In this document: piece by piece, positions 48,101 through 59,100 of the stretch
How positions within the stretch are numbered: position 1 is the stretch's first letter
Layout of the letters: each line of letters opens with the position of its first letter
NCBI RefSeq assembly: GCF_001577835.2
Contig: NC_029529.1
Coordinates: 12,659,380-12,723,379 of the forward strand
Origin: Coturnix japonica
Taxonomy: Eukaryota; Chordata; Aves; Galliformes; Phasianidae
Length of the DNA stretch: 64,000 bases
Reading direction: 5' to 3'
Notes under the pieces: model-generated
Databases searched by the model: none
What the model saw: only the letters and a program-made list of their open reading frames with translations
Told to the model about the DNA's origin: nothing
Program-made: the position numbers and the translations under genes

Positions 48101-51100
48101 GAAGCAATATGCATTTTTCATCAGACCCTTAGCACTTCTGGACCACACACTTGAATGCTAATGCAGAGTATTTGAGGATCTCCATATAGACCCATCTGTA
48201 ACGAAAATATTGAGCAGACAAGTTCTGGGACATCTAGATTTACGGGCCTGTTACTAAGCTACACATGCCCCCCATATCCATTTGGTACTAGAATGATTTG
48301 TCTCCCTCTTAATTTTCCAAACATAAGGCAAACACTGACAGCAGTAGGTGTTTCAAAACTATAAAAGGAGAACTTGTATTACACTAGGAAAAAAAATCAG
48401 AGTAAGAGCTGACAATTTCCCACAGTCTGCTACTACTTGGATGCAGAAAGAAGAGCTTTTTTGTTTGTTTGTTTTTTAAAGAACACAATTGCTAAATGGA
48501 AAAGTGAGACAACAAATAACTAATGTCACACTGTCTTCAGCAGCGCGGCTTTCTGAGAATAAAGAACTGTGACAGAAGGTCAGTATTCACAGTCTCACAT
48601 TTTGCTAAGTAAGTTTTGTTTTTCACAAGGCAGATGTCTCAGACAGAACTGCATTTCTAACTTCTGAGATACCAGAAGATCACCATACCTCACTCTCTTT
48701 AGCTCTCCTGTCTTTGTTTGCCTACAGTATTCCAGCCTCTACAATAGAGCTCTCTAATGCACACAGCTAAGTAGCCCCCAACCCACCGACCTCCTGCTTC
48801 CACTTCAGCACACATCAGTTGACTGGAGCGCTGTCCTGCAGGACATAGATAGAACACAGACCTACCAACTCCAAAAGAGTTAGTTCTCAAGCTACCTGCT
48901 AGGCAAGCAGCCTTGATTGACCTTCTTCCCCACAGTATTTCTTGTGTTCTGGTTACAAGAGAGAGCAGAACCCTCACAGTCAAGCTCCCGGTGTCAATCT
49001 CTGAATGTCATCAGAGAAGGTGAAGATGGGGTGGAAGTGAACAGCATGAGCACATCTGCAAGTCTGGTGCCTTCCTCTCACTCTCTGGAAGGCTGCGGCC
49101 CAGGTCAGCAATTGCCCAACTCAAACTGCAGTGAACAAGTGATGCAGGAGAGGCTGGGTGTCTCAAACAACGCGTCAGACATCTCATGGTCCACTGGTGT
49201 CATACAGGATTTATAGGGGGGAAATTGCAGGCGGCATTTCACCAGAAGGCAGTATTTGCTAATGCAAGTTGCTACAAAATTACCATCGTTTCCAGTCTAG
49301 TTACTATGTCATTACCACTGACAAAGTTAGAATCAGGGATACAATTATTCCATGTCACCAAAGCAGATCGCCTGCAAAACACTAGTGCCATTTAACCTAG
49401 TATTTTTAAAAGGAGGGAAGGGGGAGAGAAAAAGAATCATGAGATGTCCAGTAAGCAGAAGACAAAGCCTGCCCAACAGAGGCTGGTCAGGAAAGGAAGC
49501 CAGTGAGACAAGACACAGACCCCCAGGGAGAAAGAACTGGAGCGGAGGAGCCCAGCCAGGGAATCCCCGTGGAGTCAAAATACTGGCTAGAAATCTTCAG
49601 CTCCTCTTTTATTTCTAAGGATGAGCACAAAAGAAAGTACTATTTTCCTAACATCGCATACCTTTATTTTTACAGCTCCTTCTTACTCCAACGAGCTTTC
49701 CTGTGACCTTCATTTCCACAGACCAGTGTGCCTGATGGAACAAAGACAGCGCTCCTGCATCTTACAACTTTGCACACAAACAGCCAAGGCCCCAGGGCGT
49801 GTCTGCAGTGCCCCAAGGTTCTACATCAGCATGGGGCACTTCTGAGCAGTACTGGGATACTCACTTTCCTGCTGACTCGCAGGCATACATCTGTCCATAT
49901 CCAAACTCATCATTTTCTGCCATGAGCAAATCTAACTTCACAACGTCTGAAGGTTTAGAGTAGTCATTTCTATTCCTTTTTCTTCCACTGCCATTCCTCC
50001 CTACCTTACATTGCCCTGCCCAGCACACATCCACAGAACATATACGATTTTCTACATGGTCCTCAAGTAGAAGCAAAGAAATTGGTGGAATGGAGCCTCA
50101 CCTTCATCCACATGCAAATCCACCACAACAAACCCCTTTGTGCTAGAAGTCAGTCAAACTGTTTGGTAGCTTCCCTTCCTCAGTACAGAGCTCTTTATCT
50201 AATTTTAACTAATGACTTCCAAAATAGCTCTTCTGGGTTTTGCCTCAAAAATCAGCCTTTCAATTCATCTGATTTCCTTTTGTATTATCCATGCAAAATA
50301 GAAGACATAATTACCAACGAATTTCCAAGATCAATAAGAACAAGTGAGGCAAAATTTTCTATGAACATGGCAATGTGCAACTCAAAAACACAGTAAGGGA
50401 GCAGCAGGGAAGGCATCTAACTCAGCAGATAACGAATTATATCACAGGTGATCAGTCTCAAGAAGAAAGTGGTTTCAAAGTATCACATTGAGCTGTGTAC
50501 TCTTCTGTTAATAGTTTTGCCAAATTATTTAAGGATTATCCTAATTTGTGCTGGTATAAAACTTGATTTTAGAAAACAATCAGAATTTCAGAAATCCTTC
50601 CAAGAGAAGATGCAGCAAATTCATGATGCCGGTTCTGCAGGCATGAACTAATTCCACACAGATCACAAGTTCTTTTTCTGCTGATGTGCAGAGTCTTTGC
50701 TTCAGGCTGCGCGTTGCCTGTCACTAAAAGGGCTACAAGGCCTTCCCACACACCATTAGCACGTGTGCAGAGGAGGTGTAAGGTTTAAGACGAACCCTAG
50801 AACTGACAAGAAGGTAAAGCCAGACCTCTCCATGCTCACACGTATCTGTTTGTCCTTCAGAGGAACTCCTCAGAGCAGGAAAACATGCAGCAGAGTTCAG
50901 AAGCACTCAAAGAACAGCAGCCCTCAGACATTCCCTCTTTCCATTGCCAGCCCAAAGAAAACAGTAAGATCTCAGTCACACATCAACTGTTTAGCAAAGA
51001 GGTTCTCGGGCATATGAGCAGTGTGTGCCTACAAGAGACGCCTTTTGACCAATGGCTCCCCCAAAAAAGAAAGAACACACAAGGACTGGAGTCTGATACA

Positions 51101-51582
51101 AAGGCCTGACAGACATTTCAGGAACCACAAGCCAGTTCTGCACTTTGGGGCCACAGCTCGGCCCTTCTGAGCACTTTGCCTGCCCTCCCTTCAAACTATA
51201 CTATGGATGGTATCATTTAAAGTGAAGTTACAGCTGTGGATCAGTGCTGTATGTGAGTAGCTGGGCTCCCACTCATCAGTTATCAAAGAAACACTTTGAA
51301 GGATAGCACCATTAACTACTTACAGTGTAAGAAATAAAAGGCTTTTTCCAGCACTGTCTCTGCTTCCCAGCAACGCTCCCCTGGAGCCGCGCGGCTGCAG
51401 GCCCAGGGGCCGGGGCAGCACTGCGGGCACGGCCCGGTAACGTGCTCAGAGCGGCACCGAGAGCCGAAGGGAGAACGGAACCCGCAGCGGGTGCGTTCGG
51501 ACGGCGCAGAACCGGCTCCTGGGCCGATCCAGGCGCTTCCTTGCATTCAGCCCGGCTTTCCCTCAGTCCGCCGGCCACTCAC
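42177..51582 (-). other. DCUN1D3 first intron (5' UTR intron)
   Basis: An intron of about 9.4 kb between a noncoding first exon (donor after 51583) and the start-codon exon. It holds one CR1 fragment (44435-45165) and a 14-bp local duplication near 45289-45317. No coding exon or structural RNA was recognised. Confidence 0.6.
44435..45165 (+). mobile_element. CR1 LINE fragment (reverse-transcriptase region to 3' end)
   Basis: On the plus strand the left part encodes RKKDLRNYRPVSITSVPGK, the CR1 reverse-transcriptase motif. CR1 ORF2-like sequence continues through [13 protein letters not shown]. The right end, GTGATCTCTGAGGCTCCTTC followed by CAACCAAAGTAATTCC, is the CR1 3' terminus. The 5' end is missing, frames are broken and internal deletions are likely. 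Inserted antisense to DCUN1D3 in its first intron. Confidence 0.85.
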
Positions 51583-51583
51583 C

Positions 51584-52299
51584 TGCAGCGCCGGGGCCGC
51601 GTGCGGAGACCGCCCGAGCGGAGCGGCCACCGCCGGGGGCGGCTCGGACGGATGGCGGCAGCCCCCAGCGGCGCCCGGCCCCGCCCGACCCACGGCTCGT
51701 GCTGCGGCTCCGGGGCTGCAGCTCCGCACGGACGGACGGGCCGCCCCGCAACGCGGCTCCGGGCCGGGCCCAGCGGCGGCTGCAGCTCGAGGGGCTGAAG
51801 GGACGGGCCGCCGGCAGGGGAAGGCGGCAGCGGCGGCCGAGGGACACGCACGGGGCTGACGCCCGGCCCGGCCCGCCGCGTCCCCGGGGGCGGCACAGCA
51901 CGGTACGGTACAGCACGGCACGGCACGGCACGGGACCGAGGCACGACACAGCACGGTACGGTTCGGTTCGGTACGGCACAGCTCGGCACGGCCCCGCGGG
52001 GCACTCACCGCGATCCCGGCGAGGCTGCGTCCCTCCGCATCACTTCCGGGCCAGCAGTCAGCTGGCGCCGTGACGTCACGCGGCGCGACCGGCGCAGCAC
52101 GAACCGGGAGGGCACAGGGCGGGGAAGAACGGGAGCAGCGGGGCGGGGAGAGGCACGAAAGGACACGGCACGGGACCGAGGCACGGCACGGCACGGCACG
52201 GCACGGTGCGGGGCTGAGAGCGCGGCCTGGAGGGAGCCTGTGCCCGGAGGTGCCGCGGGCGCTGCGGGCGGGAGGTCGGCGCTGGTTCCGCCGCTGCGG
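51584..52299. promoter_or_regulatory. DCUN1D3/LYRM1 divergent CpG-island promoter
   Basis: Extremely GC-rich interval between the two divergent genes. A palindromic CRE, TGACGTCA, lies at 52071-52078, with an ETS-like ACTTCCGGG near 52042. On the minus strand two splice donors are present, CAG|GTGAGT after 51583 and GCG|GTGAGT after 52009, suggesting alternative noncoding DCUN1D3 first exons. On the plus strand CGG|GTAAGG after 52299 fits a noncoding LYRM1 first exon. Start sites cannot be placed by eye. Confidence 0.65.
51891..52210. repeat. GGCAC/GGTAC pentamer-rich tracts flanking the promoter core
   Basis: Two tracts, 51891-51990 and 52162-52210, consist of degenerate GGCAC, GGTAC and GGTTC pentamers. 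They share an identical 22-bp segment (51924-51945 and 52164-52185), 240 bp apart. The CRE lies between them. Confidence 0.85.
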
Positions 52300-52512
52300 G
52301 TAAGGCCGGCCCGGGCGGCAGGGGCAGATCGCACCGTACACACAACAGCGGCATTTCGGGCCTCGTTTCTGACGCCGGCTCTTGGTGCGGGCTCAGCGGG
52401 CAGACGGCGCCACAACGACCGGGGCGCTCAGGACCCCCCTCGCTCACAGTCAGCACCTCGGAATCATCGCACGGCCAACGAGCTGCTCGGCACCTGGCAC
52501 CGGTACCGCAGT

Positions 52513-52582
52513 CCACCCACCATCACCCACCATCACCCACCATCACCCACCATCACCCACCATCACCCACCACCACCCACCA
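52513..52582. repeat. 10-bp minisatellite (CATCACCCAC)n
   Basis: Five exact copies of CATCACCCAC (52521-52570) with one degenerate copy on each side. It lies in LYRM1 intron 1, about 220 bp downstream of the noncoding exon donor. Confidence 0.95.
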
Positions 52583-52983
52583 GTGCTGTCATCGTGTGCG
52601 TGATTCCAGGTCTGGACACACAGCACAGACGGGGCAGCGCTGTTACAACACAGCGGAGACTCCTCCGAGTTTCGGTGACTCGCCCAACGCTGCGTGTTGC
52701 AAAACAGCAGTGACAGAAAGCACGGCCGGTCCTGAGCTGGTTCTCATTCAGCAGAGCACTGCATCGAGTGCTTGACTTGCAGCAGGAGCTCGGGCTGCTT
52801 GCATGGGGCAGATTTAAGTCTCAGTGCCAATACTTTGCTGGCTGGGTCTTCTGGTTTCAGCAGCTATTTCAGTTCATTCTTTAGGTGGTGGAGATGCTCT
52901 TAAGCATTGAATTGTGTTTAAAAGCAGTACACGTGGTGGTCGTTCACACAAACTGGGGCTCTTGTGGGGTTGGTCTGTTTCAG

Positions 52984-54340
52984 ATGACAGCAGTCACACG
53001 ACAAGAGGTGCTGGGCCTTTACCGCAAGATATTCCGGATAGCCAAGAAATGGCAGTCGGCATCAGGACAGGTGGAACAAACTGCTGCAGAGAGGGAGTAC
53101 ATTATAAAAGAAGCCAAAACGTTGTTCCGAAAAAACAAAGATGTGAGTGAGCGTCATTGCAGGTTTGAATTTCTGACCCCTTTCACTGTGCTTTGCTCAC
53201 CCCCAGTGGGTGGATGCCAAGGTATGGAAATAAGAAATGATTTCCCAAAATTCCTTCCCCATAAATGCCAGTACAAACACATTCTAAGGCATATTTGAGT
53301 TACAGCTTATTATTTCAGGGGTCAAAATCTGTAAGAAAATTCAAACCCTCTGAGGTCTCCATAAACTCCTGTGGAAGGCCAGGCACGTCACCTCGAAGAG
53401 CACTCTCTGCTCTCACAATTCTGATAGCCTCTGGGCGCTGCTACTCAGAGCCATAGAGCTCAGCAGTGCAGATGTGAAAAACACCATCATTGTATCCTTG
53501 GAACTGCAAAAGGAAGGGAAAAAAAAGCTTGAATCTTGAAATGCTGATTTTTGTACTTGTGCAAAATATTTATTTTTAGCTCTCTGTTATCTTAGGTGAC
53601 AGATCCGAAGCTGATTAAGCAGTGCATAGAAGAATGTGAGGCAAGAATAGAAATTGGACTTCACTACAACATCCCCTACCCGAGACCCGTGAGTATGTCT
53701 GTTCCCCACAGGTGCACCTTATTAGCTCCCATCTGACACTCAAATCATAGATCCATTCTACTGTCGTTGTGCCACACATCTCACCTCTGCTCAGGTGCTC
53801 TGCTAAATCAGAGCCAGGTGAGCTCTGAAAAAATCATCAGCACGCTGCTTTAAGACTTCAGCTTGGGACCTTAACAGGATTTCTGTGTCTTGCTGTTCTG
53901 GAATACTGCTTACAGGCATATTTCAACAATGTTATCGTCACAATCTGATTTCAGATTGCAGACCAGAATTAACAAAACCTCAAGTATGCAGGGTTTTCTT
54001 AAACCTGATGTTTAAGGCTGCAGAGTCGCTCCACTAATTGCTCTTCAGAGAGTTCTTTGCACAGAAATCTAATAACCTGGCTTCAGACAGCATGGTTGCC
54101 CTCTCCAATGAGTGAACGAGTGATTGAAACTCAATAAAATTGTCTGTATATGCTTCTTTTTTTTTTTTTTTTTTTTCTTTGTAGCATCTTTATTTGCACC
54201 TGACTTGGGATTTTCTATTCCAGATCCATCTGCCTCCCTTGGGCCTTGCCCAGAAACAAGGCCGTACGTTCCGACATCAGGAAAAGCTGAGGAAGATTTC
54301 TAAGCCAATATACCTGAAATCCCATGATGAAATTTCATAA
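52984..54340 (+). CDS. LYRM1: LYRM1, LYR-motif protein
   Basis: LYRM1 is a small Complex1_LYR family protein. Relatives bind the mitochondrial acyl carrier protein and assist Fe-S or respiratory-complex assembly; LYRM1 itself is linked to adipocyte and mitochondrial function. Three coding exons, 52984-53142, 53596-53688 and 54224-54340, give 122 aa, equal to human as recalled. The LYR motif is [13 protein letters not shown] (residues about 11-23). [15 protein letters not shown] completes the LYR helices, and [14 protein letters not shown] and LKSHDEIS close the protein. The ATG is the first three bases of its exon, immediately after the acceptor AG. An upstream acceptor (52883-52884) would give an in-frame extension with an ATG at 52894, but this is not conserved as far as I recall. 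Divergent from DCUN1D3 and convergent with DNAH3. Confidence 0.96.
54157..54223 (+). promoter_or_regulatory. Alternative splice acceptor after a T20 tract, LYRM1 intron 3
   Basis: A run of 20 T (54157-54176) and CTTTGTAG form a strong-looking acceptor ending at 54184. It lies 39 bp before the acceptor that restores the conserved protein (54223). The 39 bp between them is open and in frame, so its use would insert 13 residues after PYPRP. Confidence 0.5.
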
Positions 54341-54525
54341 CCCATCGTTTCAGCTGTGATGTGCTGGGACTGCAGTGCAGGTGGTTTGTGCGCACAGCTG
54401 TGAATGAAGCTGTTCTGGTCACTTGCTACCACGTCACCTGGGGCCTCGCCAGAAAACTACGGATGTGATGCACGCCATGGCCAGGGCTGGGCTGGTATTA
54501 GTGACAGTTCAGCCACTGACTGATC

Positions 54526-54531
54526 AATAAA
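54526..54531 (+). terminator. LYRM1 poly(A) signal
   Basis: AATAAA 186 bp after the LYRM1 stop codon. Confidence 0.8.
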
Positions 54532-56117
54532 AGTGGCCCTTGGCAAGGAGTGAGGTTTGATACTTTGACATCAGGACAAATTACAACAGTTTTTCAAATC
54601 CTCTTAATCTATAGAAGGGCTCTTCCATGGTTTGAGGACGATATATGCTCAGTTATGATTCAGGGAAGGAAAAAGAAAAATGCTGCACAAAGAAGCTAGT
54701 CTAACAATGAGAGAAATATCAAAAAATAGAAATGTCAAATCCTTTAGGGTGGATTAAAAAAAACACTTTGTTTTAATGTACGTACTGAATTTCAGCTAAT
54801 TTTAATCATATTAAAAGTAGAAACCATCCCCGTTAGTTTCATTAAAACTAAGAAAAGTGTGTGGTTTTAGAAGACTGGTTTTAATTAATCTTACCTTACT
54901 TACAGATCTTCTGAAACCTCGCTCTCAGGAAGGGCTGTGGCTGTCCCTGCGGTGGCTGCGCAGTCACTGGAGTACAGCCAGCGCTGTCTGAGCTGCAGGG
55001 GCTGAAGGCAGGGATGGTGATTATCTTTGTAGTCTTTCCCAATCTTAATGACTCAGATTCTGTGGAAAAAAAGATATGACCCCAAATGGGTGGATGCAGT
55101 GTTACGGTGGTGGTGGTGGTTTGTGTGTGAGGGTTTTTTTTAATGTTTGCTTTGATCTCTGCTTCCCATATATTATATGTATCAAAACTCTCGGAATCCA
55201 GCTCCAGTACAAAGTGGCAGATGATTGTTAGTCCAACATGAGGTACAGTAGAAAGGGAACTTAGCTCCACTGATCAGGTACCCGGGATACGTAAGTCAAT
55301 AACACTGCAATGACAAAGTCACCCAATGATGAGACAAGCACGCTGCTCTGGGAAGTGGCAGGCTCCTGACATGTGAGCTGTCCAGATTTCTTCCACGGAA
55401 ACTCTAAAGCATGTGTCCAAGGAGCATCAGCTCCAACCATTTTACAGAGCAGCTCTGGCAGTTCATTCCAGTGGAAGATTAGTTCTACATGTGGAGAAAA
55501 GACTGTTCTCATGCACTCGCCCCTTATCCTACATACTCCTGGGATGCAAGATGTAGGCAAATCCAGCAAGTCCTGTTTGCAAGAGTCATGGATTAGATTC
55601 CCATTGAAATCAGCAGCAAAACACAGCCCAATTTTACTTGGGGACAAGCAAAACAAAAAAGGCCCAATGGTAGCAGCAAGGTGAGAACAGGACGAGAGGG
55701 AATGGCGTCAAGTTGAGCCAGGGGAGTTCAGGTTGGGTATCAGGAAACGTTTCTCCTCTGAAAGGGGTCAGGAGCTGCAATGGGCCCTGCCCGGGGAGGC
55801 TGGGGAGTCACCGTCCCTGGAGGGGTTCAAGAGCTGCGTAGACGAGGTATAGAGGGACATGGTTTAGTGGGAAACAGTGCTGGTAGGTGGACATTGGACT
55901 GGAGGATTTCAGAGATCTTTTCCAAGCTCAGCGATTCAGCCCCTGTATGACCTTTACTCATTCTTGTGTAGGGGATGAGAATGGCCAAAGAAACATAGGA
56001 AACATGGGGCTGTTTTAAAGCCAGCAGGAAGTAGTGGTATTTAAAAATATACAAATAAACGGTAATAAGTTAAAAAACCACCACCACCAAACAGTCACTG
56101 GGGAGCAGAGCGTATCT
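54532..56117. other. LYRM1-DNAH3 convergent intergenic region
   Basis: Contains the CR1 fragment at 55690-55935. The minus-strand open frames at 54896-55656 show no recognisable domain, and the visible splice signals do not connect them to DNAH3. I treat them as noncoding. Confidence 0.55.
55690..55935 (+). mobile_element. CR1 LINE 3' fragment
   Basis: The plus strand has GAGAGGGAATGGCGTCAAGT, CCAGGGGAGTTCAGGTTGG, TCACCGTCCCTGGAGGGGTT and AGGGACATGGTTTAGTGGG, in CR1 order, and ends in AGATCTTTTCCAAGCTCAGC. It is moderately diverged and truncated at the 5' end. Confidence 0.88.
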
Positions 56118-56123
56118 TTTAAT
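56118..56123 (-). terminator. Candidate DNAH3 poly(A) signal (ATTAAA)
   Basis: ATTAAA on the minus strand 28 bp after the DNAH3 stop codon. It would give a very short 3' UTR. No AATAAA was noticed nearby. Confidence 0.5.
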
Positions 56124-56150
56124 TCCAAATGAAGAGGGCATTGCTTTGTC

Positions 56151-59100
56151 TCAGTCGTCGAGCTGGCACAGCGCTGCCACACCTCGATTGATCCAGTGCT
56201 TCTGGGGCTGCTTTGAAGGGAGCTCAACAGAGAGAACGTAGTTAGTTGAGTGGCCAGTAGTGGATAAGACGCCTCTTCTTGCGCTTGTCTTATACACAGG
56301 GCAGGAATAGATGTTCAGATGAAGAAATTTGGAGCTTTCTCCAGGCTTCAGCCATATTACGGGTAAGGGATCATAGAGGATTTTTGGAAGCGATTCCCCA
56401 ATTGCTGCAGATTCTCGATCCCATCGTGCACCTTCCAAGAAAAGGCCTCTCACGTATGCCCCATCTTCTGGTATTTTCTCCATTGTGTTCTCCTGTTTCA
56501 TCACCTGGAACGATAAAACCATTTGCTTTATTTCTATTTGGAGTACACTAAACCCCGTGGTGGGATTCCTAACTGAACTCCATTCCCTGCTGCCCCAGAA
56601 CATCTTTCAAGCTGCTCAAGAAAAGCAGAATTCCTCCACGTGTTCTTACCTCAAATTCAAACCCGATGTGGTCAATGGGAATGCTGTATTTTCTGGCATA
56701 GTTTTGTAAAACGCCTGTCAAAAATGACTGAGTGAAGTAGAATCCTGACAGCCAAAAGACAGTGGGTGACCCATCGACGACCCAATCCTGAACACAGGAA
56801 AAAGGAAAACAGAAGAGAAATACACTTTTGGCTTCGCTGTGCAAATTCAGCAGGAGGAGATGTCCTCACAGATGCAAACACCACAACAAGACCCAGCCCT
56901 TGATTGGACCCTCTGAATGTTGCCACTCGTACAGAGTCTTTTTTTTTTTTTTAGATCAATATACCTTATTTTACAGTCCTTTAAGCACTGACATCCTAAC
57001 ATGAAAAAAGGCCAGATTATCTTACATTACATTATCTTCCTATCACTGTAAGGACAGTGTATCACTACAGACAACACATAAAAACCCAGCAGAGGAAATA
57101 ACTCCTGCACAAAGATGCCAGTGTCTGGTTTGGAAGTCAGGAGGGCAGCAGGAGAAACAAGGCAAAGGCAGGAGATGCACACACTGCTCCAAGCCACATG
57201 GAGGCAAAAAAATTAAAGGAGCATATATGGCACTTTAATGCAGCAAACATGAAATTCTGCTGCTTCATACAAATCTTCCTCTCCTCTGTTCAGTTCTCTC
57301 CTCCTGTCACCTTTATGGGATTCTGCTACACGAAGGATGTACTCTGGAGTCACCCTGCAGAGCACTGCTATTGATGCAGGGCACAGCAGATCCCAGCCCT
57401 GCGCCTCTCAGGTGCTGCTGAGTGAGGACAGCACCAGACATTTCAGCTGCTCACCTTCCAACCAGCCCATCCTTAACCTGTCGGTTTCAGCTCAACATAC
57501 CTGGAAGAAGCTCAGACGGCAGAGCAGATCGGACACGTAGCTCCCCAGGGGCTTCAGGGACGGGTAGGATTTGGCAGCCCACATTGATGGCACTTTTCCC
57601 ATTAGCATGCTGTTGAAAACATCTTCAAGTTCAGCCGACATTAACACTAGGCCCTTGATGGCTTTGCCAATATTAATAAGACTGCTTCGAACCACCTGAG
57701 TAAGCCTTCAGATAAAACAGAAATCATCACCTCATCATTTACTTACTTTTTTTTCTTTTTTCTGGCTATAGACCTTCAGGTTGAATAAAAGGCTGAACAA
57801 AGCTGGGGAATGTCCTGTCAGAAAGTCTTTATCCCACATACAGTAAGCAAGGCTTATTTACCTCGAGAAAAAGCAAACACACATACAGAAATGAAAGGCA
57901 GTAAAAATCCCATGCTAGGAGGGGGAAAGAAGTGAGAAGAGCTTCAAGGCTCTGGCAGCAGCTATTGCAGTGTGCTGGGAACAGAGGAGCCTGGGTATGA
58001 CTTGAAAAGAAGGAAGCAGGCAGCCCCCACCTCAGCACAATAAATTCAACCCTGATTTAAGTTCATGCTACAAGAACGTGGGCACCATTTTTATGTTTAG
58101 GCAGTGAGCTGCCACTGTCACATTTTTTTGTTAATAATGTTGAGGCAAAGCATCATCTGCCATCTTAAGAATTGTGTATTGTGAGAGGCTTTTAACTGCT
58201 CACACTTCACCAGCTGCCAGCAGGGTCCCATCCAAGCAGTCCTCAGCGCAGCACACAGACCATACCTGTTGAACCGAATCAGCTCCTGCCGCAGGACTGT
58301 ATTCATGGACTCCTCATAGAGTACCGGGTACATCCTCATCACCTCCTCAACATCAAAGTCACTCGGTAATTTGGATAGGATGTCCTGTGCCAAATCCTCA
58401 ACAGTTTTCTGAAATCACAGATTGGAAGAAAATGAGAACTTGTTCTTCACCAGCTGCGCTTGCTAGCTGGGCTCTAACTACAGTTTATGACTGAAATGAA
58501 GCACTTTACTGTTGTTTTAAAATGTGACAGATGGCATGAACTTTCCCACTCCAACCACATATTCTACTCAACCAGGTGGTGCCGTGTGTTGTCCAAATAC
58601 TTCAGTGCCCATTTTAATCCAGGTTCTCCCAGTCCACATCTACTTCTCTACACACCTGCACCCTGTTCCCTGCACACCTACGTAATGCTCGTGTGATGGG
58701 AGGCGCAGGGTTACTCTGAGACGTGGGGCACACGAGGCATGAGCTGCAAGTTGATTGTTCCCCCTGTTACCTGAGGGGACCTGCCACCTCCCCCTGCCAC
58801 TCGAGGCAAAGTCAGGAGCACCCCGCTGAAGAGCTGGTTGGTCTCCTGGGTATCCTTGGTAATGTCTGCATTCTCGTGAAGCCCAAACACCTCAGGGTGC
58901 GTCACGCTTGGTAAGCTTCTTAGGTATTCAATGTAAGACTGTAAAAGAAACATTTCAATAGCAGAAATCAGGCAGTGATATATTCACAAACGATCAGTAC
59001 ATCCAACATCAGAATACTGGAATCTATCACTCTCTCTCCGCTGCCATGTGATAGATATTAAGTACCAAACTCATATTTTGCAGATGCAGTCTGTCACGGC

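Noticed and set aside
51547-52341. Long open frames on both strands in the DCUN1D3/LYRM1 island
   Set aside because: Produced by CpG-rich, stop-poor repeats (arginine, proline and alanine runs); no family resemblance.
54896-55656. Two minus-strand open frames of 124 and 131 codons between LYRM1 and DNAH3
   Set aside because: No recognisable domain, no convincing splice link to DNAH3 (whose conserved C-terminus and stop are at 56151), and composition typical of noncoding DNA.
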